Assembly: GCA_951804985.1 (NCBI GenBank)
Contig: OX638132.1
Span: 12,877,529 to 12,941,528, forward strand
Direction: 5' to 3'
DNA: 64,000 nt
From: Dryomyza anilis
Lineage: Eukaryota; Arthropoda; Insecta; Diptera; Dryomyzidae
Shown: in pieces, positions 23,977 through 34,384 of the stretch
Layout of the letters: every line of letters begins with the position of its first letter
How positions within the stretch are numbered: position 1 is the stretch's first letter
Notes under the pieces: model-generated
What the model was told of the DNA's origin: nothing
What the model saw: the letters and a program-made list of their open reading frames with translations, nothing else
Database searches by the model: none
Program-made: the position numbers and the translations under genes

Positions 23977-26900
23977 ATGAAGTTTATTTTAAATCTGCTG
24001 TTTCTGTTAATTTGTACTGTATATTCTTATGAAATTCCAAATGTAAAATTGGAGTTACTACAGCGTGGATTTCGGGTATCTATACCAGGTATTTGTATTT
24101 TGAATTGTGTTATGATATTTTAAAGATTTTTTTGTCAAATACTAAAATATCACATAATGATAATGGTAAAATTTTTTCAAAACTATTACCAATTTTGACT
24201 TTTTTGTTGAGAGACTGCATTATCAAATTGTAGTAATTGATGGTGTATTCATTGTTTGTTTTTGGGTTAAAATGATAAATGCATAAATTAAAGCCGAGGA
24301 AATCCCACACGCATACACCAAATATTGACACTTGACATCGAAGATTATTTTTTCGAAATATGTGTGTATTATAAAACTTTTTTGTTGATAATAAAACACA
24401 CGAAATAAAGACGAAATATATTAATACGAGCTAACACTTCAATTGTTTCTAACAATCATATAAAAATTATCAGTATTAAGCATATATTTACGGGTTCCTA
24501 ATTTTTGTTTCCATTATTTGCGTCTGTGTAAATTTGTTTTGGAAACATTGAGTTCATTAATATTCCCCGAAAATTAATTGCGTCATTAGAGAAATCCCAA
24601 TTATAGCTGATGAAAACATGATCAATTATCACGTGCCATTTCAAGTTTTGACCTTTATAAACAGTTTTTAAATTAGGTCGTCTCCTAGGAATTCCCGCAT
24701 TCTATACATTTCTATCGATTTTTCTTAATCTAGTCAATGGTGTATGACGCAAACTATTTCGAAGTATCAATAAATGTATATAAAAATAAATATTTTTCGT
24801 TTGTACTAAATGCAGTACTTTGTTTGCAACAAACTTAATATAATTGGAAATTATTTGACTTCAATTAATTCTACCTATAATAAAATGTTTATACTACATA
24901 TATGTTTTTACTACATTAAAGTAGTAAATACCATTTACTGTATTTCTGTACAAAAATATACAATATTTGTATTAACAATAAATAAAGTTATTGCATCGCC
25001 CCTTAAGGGGCGAATGTTTGAAATTTTCGTTTTTTTTTTACATTTTTTAATGTAGTTTTTCCTCAAGTATACTGTGCCAACATCGTGTGTGATTTTGTTG
25101 GATATTTCTAGCCACAAAAGACAAAAACAAAAGCGTGAATTCGAAAAATTGAAAATCTTGTCATACCAAAAGGGCGAATCTTTTCGTTTTTTTGTCATAA
25201 TTTTTTAATGGTACAAGATAAAATACTAGTTTAAAGGCATCAATGGTTTAATTTTAAATCACACATCGATTGGCATTATTATTTTAGAATATTTTTTTAA
25301 ATTTTTATCCTATGCAGGAAAAACGATTGGCAAATTATTTTTTAATAATGATGCCAATCGATAGGTGCGTTAAAAATAAACAATTAACGCCTTTACATAA
25401 CTACTTTATATAGTACCACTGAAAAGTTATAGCAAAAAAACGAAAAGATTTGCCTTTTTGGCATAACAAAAATTTCAATTTATCCTATAACGCTTTATTG
25501 GTGCAAGATAAAATAGTGGTGTAATGGCATTAATTGTTTGTTTTCAAAAGCACGTATCAATTGGCATCATTATTTAAAAAAATTGTCTCAATTAGTTTTT
25601 ACCAAAAATGGGTTGAGTTAAGAATTGAGCCAAATCGGTCAAAGGACACAATTGCATTTTAATATCCCCATTTTAGTATCCCCACCAGATGTAGGGTTTT
25701 CCATAAGCAGGCCCGACCAACTTTTAAATCCCTCCCATGTTATTAACTTTCCACACTCGTTTTTAATATTATAAATTTTTACTATATTTTAATATCAAAA
25801 ATTGGATTTAAAAGATTATGAAATTTTATTTGAAATATATATTTTTTCTAATAAACATATTTCTATTTTTTTAGATTTTCCTGGCATTACTGAAGTCTTC
25901 TATGGCATTGAAATAAATAATAAATGTCCACCATTCATCAAACACCTACGACAGGCGGTAAACGAAGCCTGGACAACGGATCATGACCCTGTCTTGAGGA
26001 CCGGTGACACCGTCATGATATTTGTAATGGTGAAATATAATGGCAAAAACTATAGAAAAAATGAAGAGCTAACAATAAGCAATGATGGCAAAATCAACAC
26101 TAATGATTTAAATGAGTGCGAGTCAAATTCTTGTACAGAAAACTCCTTTAGACGGCAAAATTGCATGAAGGCAGAAACCACCACAAATAGAAATAAGGAG
26201 TACTGTGTAAATGAGCTAATATTCGAAGAAAATTTTAAGGAAAATCAACTGAGCCAAAATCGTTGGTCGCACGACATTTATATAGCATTGAACAGTTTAG
26301 CCACCGAAGAGGATGTGTTATTCGACAATAATAAAGAAAATTACTTTATTAAAAATGATATTTTACATATAAAACCAACGATTCGAAATGATGTAAAGTA
26401 TAAAATAGACTTAACAGGAAGGTATTAACTATCACAACTTGTTTACTATTAAAATTAGTCAATGCGATTTTTCCTATGAATATTATAGTGTGGAAACTAC
26501 TAATATTATAGAGCGTTTTAATATAATAGGGCGTCACACTATTAATTTCAAAAGTTATTACTATTAAAATTGCATGTGATGGTGTATTAAAACTGGGATT
26601 TCCCAGATAAACTGACGTATACAATTATATCAATGTGATAAAATTATTAATTGAATAACAGATACTATAGTTTTAAAAATATTGCAATATAAATACAATA
26701 GTTTTAATCATTTAAAAGTAATAAGAAATTACATTATTTTAAAAGGTTAAAACATTCATATGAGAACATTCTATTCTAATTATAGTTTTTGATATTTCAT
26801 AAATGATATTGAGCGTATTAATTCTAATTGATATTAGTATTAATTTATAATGCTGAAAACTATTGAAAAGCTAAATAAAATCAAAGTAGTCAATAATCTG

Positions 26901-28697
26901 TTTTTATTATATTCTATTATATAAATACTGTAAAATCAAAATGGTTCATAACACATTACTAATCACTGTACTAGATAAATTGTTGATTTCATTGCGTGTA
27001 GTAATACATGAATTCATCGAAGTGAATCTGGGAAATGACTAAATTTAAAAATATTATTAAGTAATTATTAATGTAATGTTCAAGGATTAAAATAGTATCT
27101 CATATTTATCCTATTGATGCAAAAAGAAATAAATATACAATCAATAGATTGCTTCATATTATAATATCCTATTAAAACAAAATTATACAACTGCAATGAC
27201 AATAATTTTATTCCAATCAAGTTGATATTTAATATATTCAATCTATAGAAGCAATAGGAAGTTCATACATAAGCGATAGTTTGTCTACTTATAACATGCA
27301 CGATGCTATAGTTTGTCTTATTAAAACAAAATAACAAAACTATAAAAACACAACTTGTTATCCTATAAAGATCATAATTAATGATCCCATCCTATGGAAA
27401 TAATACGAAATACATACAAAATACTGGTACAATGTGACAAAACAATAACGACAATAGTATTCATACTATGAAGTTCGTATATAATAATATTATCCTATCT
27501 ATAGAACCAATAGTACAATTAAGAGAACCTTCACTCGAAATAAAAAGTTCGTAACAGTAGCAAAAAAGTTTGCCAATATAGCAAAAATTTTGCTGAAACA
27601 GCAAACTGTCATCCGGCGCTTTCCTCTTTTCAGCAAACAATTTTTGCTATATTGGCAACCTTTTTTGCTACTGTTACAAACAATTTTATTTTGAGTGTAT
27701 AAAAACTATTCAGTTAATAGGAAAAAACTATTGTTTGATGTCAAATGGTCATACTATTGGGTTTTTGTTTTCTAAGTGTTCTTTAATGATATTATTCAAA
27801 ATATGCATTTCATTTATATTATTATTTATTATTAGTATCATATATCAGTAATATTTAAAATTACAAAACAATATTTCAAATTTATTTTATTTTTTCTTAT
27901 ACTTTTTTCAAGATGCACCATAGATTCAGAACTGCATTGTGTTCGTACATCGTCCGAAGTAACTAAAATACAACCGATAGTACAATCAGCGAAAATACAA
28001 TCAAAGAAATCATTTAACTTTAAATATGGACGTGTTGAAATCCGTGCCAAATTGCCCAAGGGCGACTATATCTTAACATGTATGGGAAATTAAACATTTT
28101 TAATGTAACTAAATCAAATTTTTTGATACTCTTAGACATCAAACTACAACCAGTATCAAAAACTGCGGATTTTCTTGGGAAATGGGACCAAATTCCGCAA
28201 ATTCATATAGCATTTGCACGCGGTAATGAGAACTACTTGCATGAGTATCAAAATATTGGTGGCAAACGTTTATATGGTGGCATTGATTATTATGCAAATG
28301 GCCCAAAATCTGATCTACATTCTAAATTCAATGCCAACGAACACTTTGGCGATGGATTTCACGTATATACGCTAAACTGGACAAAAGATCGAATAACTGT
28401 GGCCGTTGATGGGCATGACTATGGTACGATAACCGAAAATTTAGATGCTTTTCAAAGTGAACTTGTAAGTTTATGTTAATTTTAAATGTATTGAAAATTA
28501 TTTAATGTTTTGTTTGTTCTTTATAGTTCTACCTGGTATTGGGTGTATCATTTGGTGGGCAACGTCATTTTCCCACAGCCAAAGGTGCTGACCCTAGGGC
28601 TTCATATAATTTGTGGCAATTGAGAAATGATTGGAACGCCACATGGAACGGCAATCACAATCTTCAAGTCGATTATGTCAAAGTGTTTGCTGTATAA
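23977..28697 (+). CDS. Beta-1,3-glucan recognition / Gram-negative-binding protein (GNBP family)
   Basis: Five exons join in frame to give 441 residues: 23977-24088, 25875-26421, 27913-28079, 28136-28464 and 28527-28697 (stop at 28695-28697). All introns are GT-AG. Residues 1-17 form a signal peptide (cleavage after TVYS). Residues 20-120 are the N-terminal glucan-binding domain (CBM39 type), opening with the typical RVSIPDFPGITEVFYGIE. A Cys-containing linker follows, then the GH16-like domain from about residue 151 (ELIFEENF) through KYGRVEIRAKLPKGDY to the C-terminal FYLVLGVSFGGQRHFP and VDYVKVF. Where GH16 glucanases carry ExDxxE, this protein reads QIHIAF (297-302), so it binds but should not cut glucan. 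It is known of the family that it senses fungal or bacterial wall sugars in haemolymph upstream of Toll/Imd signalling. It is about 20-50 residues shorter than typical fly members. The start ATG has a good AAAATGA context. Introns 1 and 2 are filled by transposons. Confidence 0.95.
24997..25012. repeat. Perfect 16-bp GC palindrome in GNBP intron 1
   Basis: CGCCCCTTAAGGGGCG is its own reverse complement and stands out in very AT-rich DNA. A T-run follows about 18 bases downstream. It may be the terminus of a decayed transposon or a chance hairpin. Confidence 0.7.
25165..25560. mobile_element. Fold-back MITE in GNBP intron 1
   Basis: About 110 bp from 25165 (containing AAAGGGCGAATCTTTTCG and GTACAAGATAAAATACTAG) is repeated in inverted orientation at about 25345-25480 (GGCAAAAAGGCAAATC read backwards). 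A third, direct copy of the arm lies at 25495-25560. A further arm is at 14165-14290. No coding sequence. Confidence 0.75.
25595..25763 (+). mobile_element. Decayed DINE-1-like remnant in GNBP intron 1
   Basis: It keeps 'GAGCCAAATCGGTCAA' and then, after an internal deletion, the 3' part 'CCCCACCAGATGTAGGG', 'GGCCCGACCAAC' and 'CTCCCATGT'. All of these match the 58811-59580 element in the same order. Confidence 0.8.
26441..27779 (+). mobile_element. 1.34-kb CACTCAGAAAA-family element filling GNBP intron 2
   Basis: It aligns over most of its length with the element at 5060-8537, in the same orientation, without that copy's two nested insertions. Shared landmarks are 'TTAGTCAATGCGATTTTT', 'GATAAAATTATTAATTGAAT' and the right end GTTTTTGTTTTCTAAGTG. 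The left terminus is degraded. It occupies about 90% of the 1491-bp intron. A small palindromic MITE (27532-27697) lies within. Confidence 0.85.
27532..27697. mobile_element. 166-bp palindromic MITE, CACTCAAAATAAAA-type ends
   Basis: The two halves are nearly perfect inverted copies of about 70 bp, meeting at a short centre that contains GGCGCTTTCCTCTTTTCAGC. The ends read CACTCGAAATAAAAAGTT and (inward) CACTCAAAATAAAATTG. The same ends occur at 44527-45594, and a half copy is at 55524-55635. Confidence 0.9.
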
Positions 28698-28807
28698 CAA
28701 AATACTACGGAAGATGTAATGAAAGGACTAATATGATTTCGATTATTTGTTATATGAAATATTAATATTTTGTTTATAGTATTTTTATGTATGGAGTCAG
28801 AAAAAAC

Positions 28808-28813
28808 AATAAA
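28808..28813 (+). terminator. Poly(A) signal AATAAA of the GNBP gene
   Basis: AATAAA lies 111 bp after the GNBP stop codon. A T-rich stretch follows, as expected around a cleavage and polyadenylation site. Confidence 0.7.
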
Positions 28814-29169
28814 GAAAAATATATTTATTTTAAAAGACGTTGCTTTTAAAAAAAAAATAGTGATTATTAAATATATTATAACAAAATTATAATTATTAAA
28901 TTATAAGAAAATATAATATTAAACAAATATATAAAAAATTTAATCATTTTATCATACACTCAGAAAAAATGTATTCTTAAAATAAAAATGTAGTTTGTTA
29001 AAAAATGGTTAGAGTAAATTCTTATTTCAAGAATGTGTTTTACCCCTAAACAATAAATCTTAAATCAGTATTTGAAATTGTTACTTTAAATATGATAATA
29101 TGCTTAATTCAACAATTCAATAATCAATAATCTCTATTCTTGATTTAAGTATGTCGCGTTGTTAAGAAC
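28814..29169. other. AT-rich spacer with a lone CACTCAGAAAAAA end
   Basis: At about 28958 the sequence CACTCAGAAAAAATG, preceded by TA, looks like the left end of a TA-flanked MITE. A partner end was not identified with confidence (a T-run plus CTGTGTGTA at 30680 is possible). No gene. Confidence 0.5.
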
Positions 29170-29879
29170 TAGAATGGGCGCGTACCCTGATTTTTTCGTA
29201 TCACGCCCGATAATCTCAGTTTCCAGCTTCTGAAAATAAAAATTTCGTGGTATTTAAACCTTTTCTTAAAAATCTGTTGTTTTCTGTTGTTTTTACTTAT
29301 GGATTTAAGAGAATAATACAGTTTATTTCAGTGACTAAAACACTTTGGAATATCGGTTCAGGTCAGAGTAGCAAAAGTTCGTACTTTCGTACTATTTTCA
29401 GTAAGTTTTTATTTTTTCAGTACGAAATATTCAGAGCTAAGTACCCGTACACACGAATAGCATTTTATGTAAATTTCAACTGTGATTATTGTTTTTGTTT
29501 TCTTTTGCGAATGTCAAGCGTACGGAAAATGTATAAATACGCTGACAACTTTGTACTTCGTCGTATTCGATTTATATGGGAAATGCATGCAAGATTTGGA
29601 GCACAAAATACACTGTACTGATTGTACTCTGTATAAAATTCGTTCAGATTTCTTTTTCACATTACTTTAATTACGATAAAATTGATTAAATACACTAATT
29701 AAATAGTTTGAATTAACTAAAAACACATATCAACATAATAAATATTAATAATTGAATATTTTATGTAATGATAATAAATAGATGTAACTGTGATAAATAA
29801 ATTTATCATGAAAGAAATATGGAATTAAAAATTAAGAGTACAGTTTTGTTTTTCTACATTAACAAAAAAACCAGCAATG

Positions 29880-30017
29880 CAAAAATGTCCGTCTGTTTTT
29901 TATTTATTTTTTTTTGGTTGTCACTGAAAAATTTCCGTCTGTCCTTTATGTTTTTTTTTCGGTTATCACTGAAAAATGTCCGTCTGTCCTTTACTTTTTT
30001 TTTTTTTTGGTTATCAA
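29880..30017. repeat. Short tandem repeat, unit about 57 bp
   Basis: Three units carry 'AAAAATGTCCGTCTGTCCTTT' variants followed by a T-run and GGTTATCACTG. The unit lies inside the 29170-30630 element. Confidence 0.8.
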
Positions 30018-30119
30018 TTTAGATCCCACGGGAAAAATATGTACCTTTTTCGTCAATTTTTACTTTTCTGCATAAAAGTACGTTTTGATGTTAAATAGTA
30101 CGTTTTTATTTTTTTTTAT

Positions 30120-30440
30120 GATACTTTGTTATTTTTTCAAAATGCATGTCTGGTTCAGGTTCCAAGATTTTAAAATTTTAAAATTGTGGTTTCGGTTCCG
30201 ATTCCGGTTCCAACTAAAAAATTAAATGGTTTTCGATTCCGGTTCCACACATTTTTTAATAACGATTTCGGTTCTTTTCGTACCCTGACAGGGACTATAA
30301 TATTTGTTCCGGTTTTCGTTTCGAGATTTTTAAAATAGCGGTTCTGAAAGGAATATATGGTATCCGATTCCAGTTCCGGTTCCTCACATTTTTAATAACG
30401 ATTTCGGTTCCAACAATCTAAACGGTTCCGGTATTATTTT
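30120..30440. repeat. GGTTCCG-type repeat tract
   Basis: Many imperfect copies of GGTTCCGATTCCGGTTCC occur with 'CACATTTTTTAATAACGATT' spacers. The complementary tract is at 55830-56000, so this is a component of a repeated mobile element. Confidence 0.8.
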
Positions 30441-30630
30441 TCACGTTTCACCTGATTTTTTATGTTTTTCCGTGCTTTTTTCGTGTTTTGTCGTGTTTTT
30501 CCGTGTCTTTTAAAACCCGTGCTTTATCGTGCTTCTCATGCGTGCCTGTAAATTTAGTCATCCGGCTCGTGCGTGTCACCTATCGGAGTGTGTGTCCGTG
30601 CCATCAAAACAAGGCATGCGCCCATCTCTA

Positions 30631-31127
30631 TAGGAACCGTTTTAGTATATAAATTGTTGGCATTACATTTTTTTTTTCTGTGTGTATTATTTTATAAGTT
30701 TTCTAATGAATTTGATAGTATTTAAAAAAAAATCAGTACAGTTACTTTAAATATTTGAATTTTCTTGAATATAAAAGTATAATACTATTGTTTTAATGTT
30801 TTTTACCTAATCGAACCGATAGAGACCTCAGTACGCATTAAACTCCACGAACAAATCGAAACAACTATAATGGTACTTTATTGTTCAGAAATCTATGAAT
30901 ATTTGGGAACAGATATGCTATATTATAGGAAACAGAAGCAAACAGGAAATGTAGTAAAATCTTTTGTAACAAGAAAATATATTCAAAGACAGATAAATAA
31001 TAATGCGACCAACTTTTGTCACATTAAAAATACATATATATTTTTACATCTAGCTATATCTAGCTATTGAAAACCTTTTTTTTGATTATTCCTAAATAAC
31101 AACAAATAAAAATAAAAAATAAAAATA
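30631..31127. other. Spacer with one unexplained open frame (30870-31070)
   Basis: An AT-rich stretch ending in a frame that can be read upstream without a stop from about 30831, just after a possible splice acceptor (CTCAG at about 30826-30830). It includes RIKLHEQIETTI, EIYEYLGTDMLYYRK and VVKSFVTRKYIQRQI. The composition is more protein-like than that of neighbouring frames, but I do not recognise the family. It could be a pseudogene fragment, an exon or chance. Confidence 0.25.
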
Positions 31128-31860
31128 AACCAGTTGGGAAGGTTAGATCACATGGGAAATTTTAAAGTAGGTGTAGTTATGATAGTTAGGATTATCAAAA
31201 TTATAGTCCGTCTAAGCCGACTATAAATACCCTACACATATGTGTGGTTACCATTCAAAGTGATATATAGGTCACCAGGGTATACGAATCCTGAAAATAA
31301 CTACAAACATTATATCGCTGAAGAATTACCATTCATTTGATACCCATATTTACAAATTGGTAGGTGTACCGAATTTCGATTTTTTTTTTGTGAACCACAA
31401 GTATTTTCGCCGGAAACCATTTTTATCATGTATTTGAGCATGATGTCAATATATATTTGACCAAAAAAGTTTACCTAAGCACGTATACATAAAAATTGAT
31501 CTTTATATGTACATTTTATATGAGGTATTTGAACATAAGTGGTCGGATCATAGGTCACAATAAACCGATCTTGCCAATTTTTTCGCACATACAGCGTAGG
31601 TATATTAGTAATCTAAGTTATAGGTTTCATTTATCTAGCTCTTCAATTTTAAAAGTAGTAGGGATTTCAACAGACAGACAGACAGACAGACAGACGGACA
31701 GACGGACAGACAGACGGACAGACGGACATCGCTAAATCGACTCAGGAGGTCATGCTGATCAAGAATATATATACTTTTCCATACCGAAGATGCTTCCTTC
31801 TGGGTGTTACAAACGGCGTACCAAACTGAATATACTCTTTCACTCTTAGTGTAGGGTATA
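31128..31860 (-). mobile_element. DINE-1/INE-1-like Helitron, copy B
   Basis: This is the reverse complement of copies A and C, from CCAACTGGTT at one side to TATACCCTACACTAAGAG at the other. The (GTCT)n tract reads CAGA/CGGA on the plus strand at about 31672-31727. It retains the segment containing AAATTGGCAAGATCGG, which copy A lost. No coding capacity. Confidence 0.88.
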
Positions 31861-31887
31861 AAAATAAGAAATAAATAAAAAAAAAAT

Positions 31888-31966
31888 AGTACCAGGCCAA
31901 GATTCGAACCTGCGATAATGAACTGAAATCGTTTTCGCCATGTAGTAACATTCACTCGAATACTCG
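31888..31966 (-). repeat. tRNA-like segment with a B box
   Basis: On the minus strand GCAGGTTCGAATCTTGG contains a canonical B box (GGTTCGAATC; plus about 31909-31918). The A box and acceptor stem are not convincing. A tRNA pseudogene or SINE head is likely. It lies 30 bp from DINE-1 copy B. Confidence 0.35.
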
Positions 31967-32145
31967 CTTTATAATTCCAAACATTTTTATCGACGGAAGT
32001 ATAATTACATACACCCAGAAAAAAATCATGGTAAATTAAAAGTATTTCAATAGAAAAACAAGTATTTACACTATTAAAATTAGTCAATAGGAAGCGTACC
32101 ATTAGTTTAATAATTTTCAAATTTTTAATACAACATGATGTTTTA

Positions 32146-33040
32146 TAGACATCTGCACAAGTCCATTTGAACCCCACTTCAAGACATTCAAAACATTTAC
32201 TGTCGTCAACTCTATGCTTGAAAATCAAATGAATGTCTTGCTCACAACAACAAAGAACCAAGTACTGTCAAAACAAAACATAAGCAAAGCAAAACTGAAG
32301 TGAAGAGGTCTATGATGATGTGCAATAAACATTCAAACACTGAAATGAACTGCTTATGACACCGAGTACTTAGTGCATTTTTCATTTTTTTTTTTATCAT
32401 TCTTACTAGAGTAAGGAATAGAGAAGGAATTTCCATTAATATTGAAATATAGAAAAAAACAAAAGGTATAAGAAAATCACAAAAAAGAAAATATTTTATA
32501 TTAAGTTTTTTATTTATTGAAAAACATTTTTTTCATTATTTAATTTTTTCATTATTTAATTAAATTTTTTTTTTTTTTTGGATTTATTGCTTTTCGACCA
32601 AAGTGTTGTTTTTGTCGTACAAAATTTTTTTTTAACAATTTTTTTTTTTTTAAGTATTGTTTGTTGTATTTTTTATTAACACATAAATACCAATAACAAC
32701 ATTACTGCCGTCGAACGAGCGTCAGATTTGTTGTTGTTTTCAATGTTCGTCTTCTCACTCGTTACTCGGTGCGCTCACTCGCTGCACCTACTGTATTCGT
32801 TGCATGTTCAGCGACAGTGTTGTCGTTTGTTGTGTTTTTCAAAACATTGAATGTTTTGAATGGCTTGATGTTTTGACAGTGCTTGACACCAATGAAACAA
32901 ATACTGAAGTGAAGTGAAGTCGCTCAAAGAGACTTCACTATAATACTGTCGATTGTCATTTGTGAAATGAATTCAAAACTGTAGAGTGCAGTAGTGCATA
33001 TTTGCAGAGGAAACTTCAAAACCATTTGTGCAGATGTCTA
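32146..33040. mobile_element. 895-bp hAT-like element with perfect 8-bp TSD
   Basis: The ends TAGACATCTGCACAA and its exact inverse are flanked on both sides by ATGTTTTA (32138-32145 and 33041-33048). This 8-bp duplication is typical of hAT elements. Subterminal parts share 'CTGTCAAAAC' and 'CTTCACTTC' in opposite orientation, so the element is partly palindromic (about 32270-32310 with 32870-32930). No transposase is encoded; it is non-autonomous. Confidence 0.9.
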
Positions 33041-33297
33041 ATGTTTTACCATGCATTTTATAATGTATTATTTTAATTACAATAAACAAGAACTATAAAT
33101 ATCAAATGATACGTATTATTAATTTTATGGTATTGTTACATTTACATTTCATTTTTGTAATAATTTATTAAAAAAAAAATGGATTTATGTTAATTTATTG
33201 TATATTTTATTTTATTAATATGTCGAAATTTATATTCACTTTTAAAAATCACACACATAAATTTTTTAATCTTTTAAAATTATTACAATTTAATCTT

Positions 33298-33517
33298 CAC
33301 CCGGAAAAAAATTCCCTCAAATCACATTGAAATTGGTCAATAGGACAATTATTGATTTAATAGTATACAAAAAATTCATCTTTTCAAATAAACTCAATGG
33401 CAATGTCATGGTATTTTCTAGTGTTTAATGGTATTTTCCGATTAAAATAATAATTTATACTATTGACTATTTTTAATAGTAAAATACTATTATTTATACA
33501 GAATTTTTTTCTGGGTG
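33298..33517 (-). mobile_element. 220-bp MITE, CACCCAGAAAAAAA ends
   Basis: It is the reverse complement of the 219-bp MITE at 18219-18437 over its whole length. The left end here is mutated to CACCCGGAAAAAAA. Confidence 0.88.
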
Positions 33518-33536
33518 TTTTTTTGGTCGAGTTATA

Positions 33537-34268
33537 TAGGGTGGTCCACTTCGGGGTGCAAATATTTTAGGAACTGATTCCTTGGTACATTTCATGAAAG
33601 AAATTGATGTACAGGGTGTTTTCAAAATTAACTTTACAAAAATTATATTTAATTATTAATTATAACTTCTACAATGTATAGTCCAGAGCAACAATACTAC
33701 ATTCATTTTAAAGATAACCGATAATAGTTTATAGTAAAAATTTAATATTGGCATTTTATTTGGTGCGCTAGCAGAATTTTCTCATCAAAGTAAAAACTAA
33801 ATATTTAATTAAAACATTTTTTATAAAACGCCGTTTTTCTCGAAATTTTTTCTAGTATTTTATTTATCTTTTTTTTAATATTTGTAATTAACAATTTCTT
33901 CATACATTATTTTTATCTTTCACTTACCGTTTTCCTTGCGGAGCATTCCTTGTAGTGCGCTCGAAATTCTCAATTTCCTCAAAATAATATTTTATTATAA
34001 AAAAAAAACATTATGTAGTTTTTAAAGAATTCTTTTTTATGTATATATTTTACAAAATTTTCATTCAGAATAGTTGTTAAAAAGTGTTCTCCAGAATAGA
34101 AGTTCTATTAAGTATGCGGTTGTATCAATTTTTGTAAAGTAAATTTTTAAAACACCCTGTATATCATTAGGTGTTCCAAATAGACCCTAACTCTAGAACT
34201 ATTTTTTTCATGCAATGAACCAAGGAATCAGTCCCTAAAATATTTGCTCCCCAAAGTGGACCATCCTG
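33537..34268. mobile_element. MITE with about 70-bp TIRs (GGTGGTCCAC), host of another
   Basis: Left arm: TAGGGTGGTCCACTTCGGGG, then GGAACTGATTCCTTGG. The right arm at about 34200-34268 is its mirror image. TA flanks both. Its centre is replaced by the 548-bp element at 33612-34159. Confidence 0.88.
33612..34159. mobile_element. 548-bp MITE, CAGGGTGTTTT ends, innermost of the nest
   Basis: The left end CAGGGTGTTTTCAAAATTAA and the right end are inverted for about 30 bp (TTTACAAAAATT shared). TA is on both sides. The interior is AT-rich and non-coding. Confidence 0.9.
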
Positions 34269-34384
34269 TATATACAATCCAAAATAGTTAAAAAATAACT
34301 CTATATTTTTTACCTATACCATAGTTTAATAGTAGAAAAAATTTACTTTCATAATAAAATACCATTATTTTTTTTCTGGGTGTA

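Larger units (their letters stand above)
29170..30630. mobile_element. Probable non-autonomous hAT element, TAGARATGGGCGC ends
   Basis: The left end TAGAATGGGCGCGTACCC and the right end read inward TAGAGATGGGCGCATGCC are inverted and resemble hAT termini (TAGAGATGKGC type). Inward of each end is a GTGC/CACG-rich stretch, then long runs of GGTTCCGATTCCGGTTCC-like repeats near the right end. The flanking 8-mers (TTAAGAAC and TAGGAACC) are not clearly a duplication. A related piece is at 55733-56225. No intact transposase; the frames inside are not protein-like. Confidence 0.6.
32012..34382. mobile_element. Outer CACCCAGAAAAAAA element with four nested insertions
   Basis: The left end CACCCAGAAAAAAATCATGG and right end (inward CACCCAGAAAAAAAATAATG) are inverted, with TA outside each (32010-32011, 34383-34384). 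Only about 510 bp of the 2371 bp belongs to the element itself. The rest is made of insertions at 32146-33040, 33298-33517 and 33537-34268, and one inside the last at 33612-34159. Confidence 0.75.

Noticed and set aside
28955..30690. A single CACTCAGAAAAAA element spanning both ends
   Set aside because: The right end (CTGTGTGTA) matches poorly and the interior is better explained by the hAT-like element at 29170-30630.
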